DNA of 18,757 nt from an uncultured Eubacteriales bacterium (lineage in GTDB: Bacteria > Bacillota > Clostridia > Oscillospirales > CAG-272): the NCBI GenBank assembly GCA_949286815.1, contig CASEEB010000255.1, positions 1-18,757 on the forward strand, read 5' to 3'. The notes under the pieces were generated by a model. The model did not search any database, had not been told where the DNA came from, and saw nothing but the letters and a program-made list of their open reading frames with translations. The position numbers were made by a program, and so were the translations under genes. Every line of letters starts with the position of its first letter. Position 1 is the first letter of the stretch. Positions 12,955 through 18,757 of the stretch are shown here, piece by piece.

Positions 12955-14337
12955 ATGATTACCGAAAACAAAATGGGCACAAAAAAAATCAGCAGTCTTA
13001 TCTGGTCAATGGGACTGCCAATGATACTTTCAATGGTTCTTCAGGCACTTTACAATGTTGTGGACACTCTTTTTGTAATTAATATGGGAAATGAGGGCGC
13101 GCTCGGAAACCTCGCGCTTTCCGCCGCCTTTCCCGTACAAATCTTAATGATTGCCATCGGAGTCGGTACGGGTGTGGGACTTAATGCGATGCTTTCAAAA
13201 AATCTCGGCGAAGGTAACAAGGAAACGGTAAGCAAAGTCGCGGGAAACGGTCTTTTTCTCGCCTGTATTTTCTTCGCGGCGTTTTTTCTGTTCGGCATTT
13301 TTCTTTCACGGTCTTACATGAAGCTGATGTCAACCGATGAAACCGTAATTCAGATGGGTACGGAATATCTCAGAATATGCTGTTGCATTTCAATCGGTTC
13401 AATTGGATTTGCCATCGCCGAGCGATTTCTGATAGCCACGGGTAAGACCACACTTTCAATGGTTTCTCAGGTTGCGGGCGCGCTTACAAATATCGTCCTC
13501 GACTATATATTTATCTATCCTCTGAATATGGGCATAGCGGGCGCGGCTTACGCGACCGTCATAGGGCAGATAGTGTCTTTTGTACTTGCCATGGTTCTGC
13601 ACTATTCGTTAAACCATGAAATAAACGGCAATCCGAAATACATCAAGCCAAACTCACAAATAATAAAAAGCATATATAAAATAGGCTTTCCCGCGTTCCT
13701 TATGCAAGGTATGCTTTCGCTGATGATGTTCGGCGTTCTGCTTATAATCGGCACGATTGACGATACTTACACGGTAAATCTGCTGTCCGGGAGTTACGGA
13801 ATCTACTATAAACTTATGCAGACCGCGCTCTTCGCTTCATTCGGACTTTCCAACACTCTGATCTCCATAACCTCATATAATTACGGCAAAAAGAATACAG
13901 CCCGAGTGAAAGATACAATTAAACACGGCATAATCGCCTCGGTAATCGTGGCATTGGCAATCACGGCGCTGTACCAGATATTTGCCGGACCAATCTCCCG
14001 GCTTTTCGCGCTTACAATTGAAGAGTCATCAATAGTCGCAAAAAGCGATATTATAAGTATGTGCGGACTCGCACTTCATATATCTACTTTGGGGTATGTC
14101 TTCATGGGCTATTGCGTGGCGATTCAGGGTGTGCTGCAAGGATTCGGAGAGGTTTGGTCACCGCTTGTAATCTCCGCTTTGCGTCTGCTTATATTCGTGC
14201 TTCCGGTTGCATATCTCTTTACATTGAGTTCAAATGTTACAACGCTTATCTGGTGGACGTTTCCGATTGCGGAAGCAGTCACGGCAGTTGTATCTCACTT
14301 CATATTCCGACGTTGTGTAAAAAGGGTTTTGAATTAA
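12955..14337 (+). CDS. MATE family multidrug/metabolite efflux transporter
   Basis: A 460-residue integral membrane protein of the MATE family (Na+ or H+ antiport of cationic drugs and metabolites). The first segment shows the family opening ISSLIWSMGLPMILSMVLQALYNVVDTLFVINMGNEGALGNLALS, and about twelve hydrophobic segments follow in two six-helix halves, the second beginning at IYKIGFPAFLMQGMLSLMMFGVLLI. I start at MITENKMG, with GGAGG four bases upstream; the frame runs upstream to a GTG at 12886, but that stretch is encoded by the leader hairpin. It is the only plus-strand gene, divergent from the WYL operon, with its own promoter, a leader hairpin and a terminator behind. The substrate cannot be read from the sequence. 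Confidence 0.95.
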   Translation: MITENKMGTKKISSLIWSMGLPMILSMVLQALYNVVDTLFVINMGNEGALGNLALSAAFPVQILMIAIGVGTGVGLNAMLSKNLGEGNKETVSKVAGNGLFLACIFFAAFFLFGIFLSRSYMKLMSTDETVIQMGTEYLRICCCISIGSIGFAIAERFLIATGKTTLSMVSQVAGALTNIVLDYIFIYPLNMGIAGAAYATVIGQIVSFVLAMVLHYSLNHEINGNPKYIKPNSQIIKSIYKIGFPAFLMQGMLSLMMFGVLLIIGTIDDTYTVNLLSGSYGIYYKLMQTALFASFGLSNTLISITSYNYGKKNTARVKDTIKHGIIASVIVALAITALYQIFAGPISRLFALTIEESSIVAKSDIISMCGLALHISTLGYVFMGYCVAIQGVLQGFGEVWSPLVISALRLLIFVLPVAYLFTLSSNVTTLIWWTFPIAEAVTAVVSHFIFRRCVKRVLN

Positions 14338-14378
14338 ACGACAGTGTAAATGGGGCGGTGAGATAAGAAACTTTTTAC

Positions 14379-14416
14379 GGGAGACGGTGTACGACCGTCC
14401 CCCTGTTTGTTTTCTT
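14379..14416 (+). terminator. Intrinsic terminator after the MATE gene
   Basis: GGGAGACGGT (14379-14388), loop GTACG, ACCGTCCCCC (14394-14403), one mismatch, followed by a T-rich tail TGTTTGTTTTCTT. It lies 42 bases after the stop codon. Confidence 0.75.
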
Positions 14417-14442
14417 AAATCCGCGCTCTTAACGCCGCGGTT

Positions 14443-15321
14443 TTATCTGCATTTTCCGCATTTACTGCATCCGTTGCAGATATTTCTGCTGCCGCAGCAA
14501 TTGCAGTTATCCGAAAAGTAAGGCTCATAAATATCTTTCGGCAAAAGCTCAAGTCCCATATTGTCCGTAAGCCTGAAATTAATCGGTCTGCCCTTGAAAT
14601 TCATGCCGGACTTATACGCCATTTCGGATTGAAGCCGCTTATTCGGTATACGATAGGTTTTGCCGTCCTTGACAAATATTGTCCCGGTTTCAATAAAATC
14701 AAAGGTAACGCCGTGTGACTTACATTCGGAATAAAGCTTTTTTACCCAATCAAAGTCACACGGTCTTGCGCCGTCATAATTTTCACCGCCGCATACAACC
14801 TGTTCTATCTGACCGTCGTCAAGATATTTTTCAATGCTGACCTCGCCGATAAACGGAGCGCACATGATTCCTTTATGTTTGAACGGCAGCTCCAACAAAA
14901 TCGGAATACGCTCGTCCGCCCTTTTCTGATTTTCACAGGTTACGTTAAAGAAAATATTTTCCCACCCGTCTCCCCATTCGGCGGGCAGACACTCTTTGAC
15001 TCTCTGGGGGCGCTTGGTAAGCAGGAAAAACCTGACATCCGGACGCAGGCGCATTATTTCCCAAGCGTCCTCCCGCCATTCATCCGCCTGCTCCAAAAAG
15101 AAGTCCGAGTTCATACAGACTCTTATCATTTCCCCGCTTTTCACCTTATACGCCCCGTATCTGTCCCTCTGCAAAGGATACGTAAATCCGGATTTTGTCT
15201 TATAAATCACGCTCCCGTCGCGTTCTCTTGCGCGGTCAAGGTAAAACATATAGCAATTTGCGCAGCCCTCACTGCATTTAACACATCCGTGCCACGGATT
15301 CCAAATATCATGCATACTCAT
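14443..15321 (-). CDS. DUF5131 (phage Gp37/Gp68-like) protein with radical-SAM-type motif
   Basis: A 292-residue protein of the DUF5131/Gp37Gp68 family, found in phages and in bacterial chromosomes. The opening HDIWNPWHGCVKCSEGCANCYMF is diagnostic; it contains Cys16-x3-Cys20-x2-Cys23, the spacing of the radical SAM iron-sulphur ligands, plus Cys13. Other family landmarks are RVCMNSDFFLEQADEWREDAW, FLLTKRPQRV, FNVTCENQKRADERIP and VVCGGENYDGARPCDFDWV. The C-terminus carries a cluster of eight cysteines (CNCCGSRNICNGCSKCGKC), probably a second metal site. The biochemical activity is not known to me. The start is chosen at MSMHDIW with AGAGGTG a few bases upstream; a small CCGC-GTAA-GCGG hairpin (15331-15342) sits right before the site. 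It follows the dehydrogenase by 83 bases with no clear terminator between. There is no phage structural gene nearby. Confidence 0.85.
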   Translation of the reverse strand: MSMHDIWNPWHGCVKCSEGCANCYMFYLDRARERDGSVIYKTKSGFTYPLQRDRYGAYKVKSGEMIRVCMNSDFFLEQADEWREDAWEIMRLRPDVRFFLLTKRPQRVKECLPAEWGDGWENIFFNVTCENQKRADERIPILLELPFKHKGIMCAPFIGEVSIEKYLDDGQIEQVVCGGENYDGARPCDFDWVKKLYSECKSHGVTFDFIETGTIFVKDGKTYRIPNKRLQSEMAYKSGMNFKGRPINFRLTDNMGLELLPKDIYEPYFSDNCNCCGSRNICNGCSKCGKCR

Positions 15322-15404
15322 TTCACCTCTCCGCTTACGCGGTCATAATTTCCAATACATCCCCTCACGGGACGAATACTGTTAATACAATTGTCTTACG
15401 GGTT

Positions 15405-16382
15405 TCAGCTCATTGTGGCGAGCATATCAAGCGTCACCTCATACCTTACGGGCTCGGAATTAATCAGTCTTTCATATTCTTCAAACATATAAACACCCAT
15501 CCGTCTTATCTCGTCGGTCGCGCTTCCTGCCCTATGCGGGGTAAGATATATATTGTCGTACTTCCAGTATTCACTGTCCGGTGCAAGCGGCTCGGTCGGG
15601 TCTGTAACGTCAAGCAGCGCCGTCCTTTCGGGACACTCCTTAAGCGCCCTCATAAGATCCTGCGCCACCACCTGCGCCCCTCTGCCGGTGTTTATAAATG
15701 TGGCGTTTTTCTTCATAAGCGAAAAAAGCCTGTAGTCAAGCATACCTTTCGTCTGCGCGTTATTGGCGAGATGGTTTGATATAGTCTGGCAGTTTGCGAA
15801 TATGTCCTCAAGCGTGGTTTTCTCAACTCCGAGTTCCTTAGCCTTCTCATCGCTCAAAAAAGGATCGAACACCTTTATTTTGACGTTATAAGGCTTCAGG
15901 AGCCCTATTACATATTTGCCTATCATTCCCGCGCCGAGAAGTCCTACCCGCGCGCCGTAGTTGCCCGGGAAAGTATTGGCGTACTCAACCGATTCTCTGT
16001 GGCTCTGCGAATATCTTCTGTGAAGCTGAAAATATCCCTTATTTGCAAGGATAATCTGGCTTACCGCAAATTCCGCGACCGGAACGGCATTTGCCGCCCA
16101 TGCGCTGAACACCCTGATATTTTTGTTCAAAAAACTTCTGGCGAATCCCTGAACAGAACCTGCCCCGTAAAAAACCACCTCGAGCGACGGGAAATAATAC
16201 TCTATCTGAGCCTCTGTCATTGACGGCATTCCCCACGTCGAAAAAATAAACCGGGTATCTTTTACCAAATCCCTGTTTGCCTCCAATTCGTCAAAGCTCA
16301 GTATCGGAAAAGAACCGATCTGCTCGGAGGTGTACACATTTTTAATCATACCTTTGGAATTGGTCAAAAACAATCTTTCCAT
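15405..16382 (-). CDS. D-isomer-specific 2-hydroxyacid dehydrogenase
   Basis: A 325-residue NAD(P)-dependent dehydrogenase of the D-2-hydroxyacid family. The nucleotide-binding loop is GLLGAGMIG (147-155) ending the first Rossmann strand, with FDP at 172-174 where the cofactor ribose is read. The catalytic triad is visible: Arg234 in INTGRGAQV, Glu264 in DVTDPTEPL and His283 in LTPHRAGSA. It interconverts a 2-keto acid and a D-2-hydroxy acid; the exact substrate is not evident. The N-terminal substrate domain (residues 1-100) is divergent from lactate and phosphoglycerate dehydrogenases. It follows the isomerase-type gene by 29 bases, with GAGGAAGGA about 10 bases before the ATG. With KDG kinase upstream, a role in sugar-acid breakdown is likely (inference). 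Confidence 0.9.
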   Translation of the reverse strand: MERLFLTNSKGMIKNVYTSEQIGSFPILSFDELEANRDLVKDTRFIFSTWGMPSMTEAQIEYYFPSLEVVFYGAGSVQGFARSFLNKNIRVFSAWAANAVPVAEFAVSQIILANKGYFQLHRRYSQSHRESVEYANTFPGNYGARVGLLGAGMIGKYVIGLLKPYNVKIKVFDPFLSDEKAKELGVEKTTLEDIFANCQTISNHLANNAQTKGMLDYRLFSLMKKNATFINTGRGAQVVAQDLMRALKECPERTALLDVTDPTEPLAPDSEYWKYDNIYLTPHRAGSATDEIRRMGVYMFEEYERLINSEPVRYEVTLDMLATMS

Positions 16383-16411
16383 ATTCTGATGTATCCTTCC
16401 TCAACACCGCA

Positions 16412-17155
16412 TCAACGGCAAACAATATTTTTAAGAACCTGTGCGTCTGCCTCAAACTGCTGTACACTGTCATCTTTCACAAACTCCAGCATTACCGCCG
16501 TATCCTCATTTTTTACAAGACTCAGATACTTTTTCCATATATCCGAGCCATCCGAAAAAGGCAGTCTGTCATGCACACGCCAGACAAAAGCATGTATATT
16601 CTTAAGAACACCCAAACCTACAAGTTCTTCAATATCGACAAGATTTTGTTCGGGCAGGCTTGAAACATTCGGCTGCCAATATGTAAACACATTGTCCCTG
16701 TCAATTTCACTCAACAGCCTTACCGTGGATTTTTGCGTGCTTGTAAGCGTCCCGGAATGGTATTCAAAGGAAATGTCAATATTTTTCTCCTTTGCCGCGT
16801 CGGCTATCCTTTGAGTTTCAAGCTTTACTTTGTTGAAATATTCATTATCATCCGGATCGAAATTTCTGATACCCGCCCAAACTCTTATGTTTTTTGCGCG
16901 CAAAGCCACGGCTGTCTTTAACACCTCGTCAAAATTGTCGCTCTCTCCGACTCTGAAATAGGAGCCGTACGAAATCGTCTCAAGGCAGTTTTCTTCCATC
17001 AGCCCCGACACATACTCAGCCTTTTTATAATCTCCGGGGCAGACATGTACGTCACCGCCCCACTCCACTCCGTCAAGTCCCGCGCTTTTGACAAGACTGA
17101 TAATCTGCTCTGCCGAAAGCTTTCTGAAAGTGACGGAAACAAGTCCGGTTTTCAT
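16412..17155 (-). CDS. Sugar phosphate isomerase/epimerase-type TIM barrel protein
   Basis: A 247-residue member of the xylose-isomerase-like TIM barrel family (AP_endonuc_2), which includes sugar isomerases, epimerases and inosose dehydratases. Characteristic strands are KTGLVSVTFR, GLDGVEWGGDVHV (metal-binding Glu in GVEWG), KNIRVWAG, DISFEYHSGT (a second acidic ligand and a His), and NIHAFVW. I start at MKTGLVSV; an upstream ATG 12 codons earlier has no ribosome binding site, while AAAGGTG lies about 11 bases before the chosen start. At 247 residues it is slightly short for the family. It lies 60 bases after the GNAT gene and 29 before the dehydrogenase, in the presumed sugar-acid operon. 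Substrate unknown. Confidence 0.85.
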   Translation of the reverse strand: MKTGLVSVTFRKLSAEQIISLVKSAGLDGVEWGGDVHVCPGDYKKAEYVSGLMEENCLETISYGSYFRVGESDNFDEVLKTAVALRAKNIRVWAGIRNFDPDDNEYFNKVKLETQRIADAAKEKNIDISFEYHSGTLTSTQKSTVRLLSEIDRDNVFTYWQPNVSSLPEQNLVDIEELVGLGVLKNIHAFVWRVHDRLPFSDGSDIWKKYLSLVKNEDTAVMLEFVKDDSVQQFEADAQVLKNIVCR

Positions 17156-17215
17156 ATAGACACAAACACCTTTCCGGGCATCAATACCCAATTATACATA
17201 TAAGGGCACAAATTT

Positions 17216-17668
17216 TCAGCCCCTTTTTTTAATCATAACAAAGTTTGTCAGAAGAAAACCTCTGCGCTCTACCTGCTGTTCTTTTAATACGACATAACCT
17301 CTTTTTTCAAAAAAAGGTCTTGCCGTAATCGAAGCGTGAGTTACAATGTCGCATTTTACCGAGTTTTCAAGAGCATCGCAGATTTTTGAGGCAATGCCTT
17401 TTCGCTGATAATCTTTATGCACGTAAAGCCGGTCAAGATATCCGGTTTTATCTATATCTCCGAACCCGACTATGATGCTGTTTTCAACAGCCACAAGACT
17501 GTAATGCCGCAAAAATGACATGTTCCACTTTTCGGTATCGGGAATTCCCGGTGCCCAGGCGCAAAGCTGTTCTTCGGTATAATCCTTTGCGTTGACCGTA
17601 TGTACGGTATCGTAAAACAGTTCCGTCAGTTCTTTGCAGTCCGACGGTTTGTATTTTCTTATAAGCAT
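17216..17668 (-). CDS. GNAT family N-acetyltransferase
   Basis: A 150-residue single-domain GNAT acetyltransferase. The N-terminal strand MLIRKYKPSD, the central strand YSLVAVENSIIVGFGDI and the acetyl-CoA pyrophosphate loop LYVHKDYQRKGIASKICD (Q88-x-x-G-x-A in motif A) are all present. The C-terminal ASITARPFFEKRGYVVLKEQQV is the usual motif B, with the FFEKRGY turn. It resembles the YafP-like subgroup by its length and the CAWAPG segment. The target is unknown. AGAGGTTG lies five to eight bases before the start. It sits between the KDG kinase (52-base gap) and the isomerase-type gene, in the same orientation; its presence in a catabolic operon may be accidental. Confidence 0.9.
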   Translation of the reverse strand: MLIRKYKPSDCKELTELFYDTVHTVNAKDYTEEQLCAWAPGIPDTEKWNMSFLRHYSLVAVENSIIVGFGDIDKTGYLDRLYVHKDYQRKGIASKICDALENSVKCDIVTHASITARPFFEKRGYVVLKEQQVERRGFLLTNFVMIKKRG

Positions 17669-17720
17669 ATAATCAACCTCTGATAAAATTCCGGCTTGAA
17701 TTATATTTCCGGGACAAAAC

Positions 17721-18743
17721 TTATCTTTGTACTCTTCCCGACCCGTCTCCCTTTGCCAGCTTTTGAACCTCGCCTACCGAGACCATATTGAAGTCACCCT
17801 CTATTGAATGTTTGAGACAGCTTGCGGCAACGGCAAACTCAAGCGAGGATTGCATATCGAAGTCCTCGAGAAGCGAATAAATAAGTCCCGCGCCAAAGCT
17901 GTCGCCTCCGCCCACACGGTCAACTATGTGTACGTCATAGCTCTTTGAAAAATAATAATCTTTTCCGTCATAAAGCATTGCCGCCCATTTGTTGTCATTT
18001 GCCGAAATCGATGTTCTGAGCGTTATCGCTACCTTCTTAAAGCCGAATTTTTCGGCGAGACGGCACGCCACCTGCCGGTATCCGTCGTAGTTCAGCTTGC
18101 CTCCGCTCACATCGGTGTTTTCGGCTTTTATTCCGAATACGTCGTTCGCGTCTTCCTCATTAGCGATGCATACGTCAACATACGGCATAAGTTTTGTCAT
18201 TACCTCTCCGGCTTTTTGCTTTGACCACAGATTTTTTCTGTAATTCAGGTCGCAGCTGACGTTAATTCCTTTATTCTTCGCCGCCTTCAACGCATCAAGA
18301 GTTATACGCGCGACATTGTCACCCAAAGCCGGAGTAATTCCGGTAAAATGAAACCAATCCACACCGTCAAAAATCTTATCCCAGTCAAAATCATCAGATG
18401 TAGCAGTGGCTATAGCCGAACCGGCGCGGTCATATATAACCTTGGACGGACGCTGAGAAGCGCCTTTCTCAAGAAAATAAATACCTACCCTGTCTCCTCC
18501 TCTCGTAATATAATCGGTATTTACACCGAACCTTCTGAGAGAATTTACCGCCGCCTGTCCAATCTCGTGCTCCGGAAGCTTTGTGACAAAACGCGCGTCA
18601 ACTCCGAAATTCGCAAGCGATACCGCGACGTTTGCCTCTCCTCCTCCGTACGTGGCTCCGTATTTATCCGCCTGAACAAACCTGTAGTATCCCTCAGGCG
18701 CAAGCCTCAGCATAATTTCTCCGAATGTAACCGCCTTTTTCAT
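17721..18743 (-). CDS. kdgK: 2-keto-3-deoxygluconate kinase (PfkB family)
   Basis: A 340-residue PfkB-family sugar kinase, best read as 2-keto-3-deoxygluconate kinase, which makes KDPG from KDG in uronate and pectin breakdown. Support: the N-terminal VTFGEIMLRLAPEGYYRFVQAD and YGGGEANVAVSLANFGVDARFVTKLP; YFLEKGASQRPSKVIYDRAGSA, which matches KdgK rather than fructokinases; SCDLNYRKNLWS; and the PfkB signature DRVGGGDSFGAGLIY, with the catalytic base Asp281. Starting ATG is 14 bases from the window's right edge, so the ribosome binding site is only partly visible (GGAACGAATATAAA). It is the first visible gene of the right-hand operon; the KDPG aldolase expected beside it would lie outside the window. 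Confidence 0.92.
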   Translation of the reverse strand: MKKAVTFGEIMLRLAPEGYYRFVQADKYGATYGGGEANVAVSLANFGVDARFVTKLPEHEIGQAAVNSLRRFGVNTDYITRGGDRVGIYFLEKGASQRPSKVIYDRAGSAIATATSDDFDWDKIFDGVDWFHFTGITPALGDNVARITLDALKAAKNKGINVSCDLNYRKNLWSKQKAGEVMTKLMPYVDVCIANEEDANDVFGIKAENTDVSGGKLNYDGYRQVACRLAEKFGFKKVAITLRTSISANDNKWAAMLYDGKDYYFSKSYDVHIVDRVGGGDSFGAGLIYSLLEDFDMQSSLEFAVAASCLKHSIEGDFNMVSVGEVQKLAKGDGSGRVQR

Positions 18744-18757
18744 TTTATATTCGTTCC

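Noticed and set aside
1..18757. CRISPR array, insertion sequence or integrated phage
   Set aside because: No spaced direct repeats, transposase, integrase or structural phage gene was seen; the DUF5131 gene alone is not enough.

Overview
The window looks like a Gram-positive anaerobe of the Clostridia (Bacillota), probably an Oscillospiraceae/Ruminococcaceae-type gut or rumen bacterium. The reasons are strong AGGAGG-type ribosome binding sites, consensus TTGACA/TATAAT promoters in AT-rich gaps, a moderate base composition, and gene content (2-keto-3-deoxygluconate kinase, DUF1906 glycoside-hydrolase-like protein, MATE pump, WYL regulators). This assignment is inference; there is no rRNA or other marker gene. 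Almost everything lies on the minus strand. The only plus-strand gene is the MATE transporter.

Reading in the direction of transcription (right to left): (1) 18743-14443 holds a 2-keto-3-deoxygluconate kinase, a GNAT acetyltransferase, a sugar-phosphate isomerase/epimerase-type TIM barrel, a D-2-hydroxyacid dehydrogenase and a DUF5131 (Gp37/Gp68-like) protein with a radical-SAM-type cysteine motif. The first four suggest sugar-acid (uronate) catabolism. (2) 12955-14337 (+) is a MATE efflux pump with its own promoter and a strong terminator-like hairpin inside its leader. (3) 12622-7185 is an RNA-repair island: two overlapping WYL regulators, a long terminator hairpin, then a roughly 650-bp stretch without a protein gene that I read as at least one structured RNA with two tRNA T-loop-type hairpins (about 10354-10076) and a second branched RNA element (10021-9907). 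These are followed by an SPFH/slipin protein with three internal repeats, a 31-residue small ORF, the RNA ligase RtcB and an intrinsic terminator.

(4) 7144-6746 is a promoter-rich non-coding leader. (5) 6745-2073 is a tightly coupled six-gene operon: short DeoR-type regulator, uncharacterised nucleotidyltransferase (NTP_transf_5 type), thymidylate-kinase-like P-loop kinase, acyl carrier protein, BtrH-like papain-fold protein and standalone AMP-forming ligase. This looks like a compact, undescribed biosynthetic system in which a ligase loads an acid onto the carrier protein and the BtrH-like protein transfers it to an acceptor. (6) 2001-1 holds an uncharacterised protein, a DUF1906 glycoside-hydrolase-like protein and the start of a bacterial Ig-like (BIG2) protein. 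The promoter of this last unit shares an unusual 33-bp architecture with a promoter of the biosynthetic operon, so the two may be co-regulated.

The two most interesting places are the tRNA-mimic-like RNA between the WYL genes and slipin-rtcB, which recalls the position of Y RNAs next to rtcBA in Salmonella but has no Ro60/Rsr gene here, and the carrier-protein operon. All folds were drawn by eye and no search was run.
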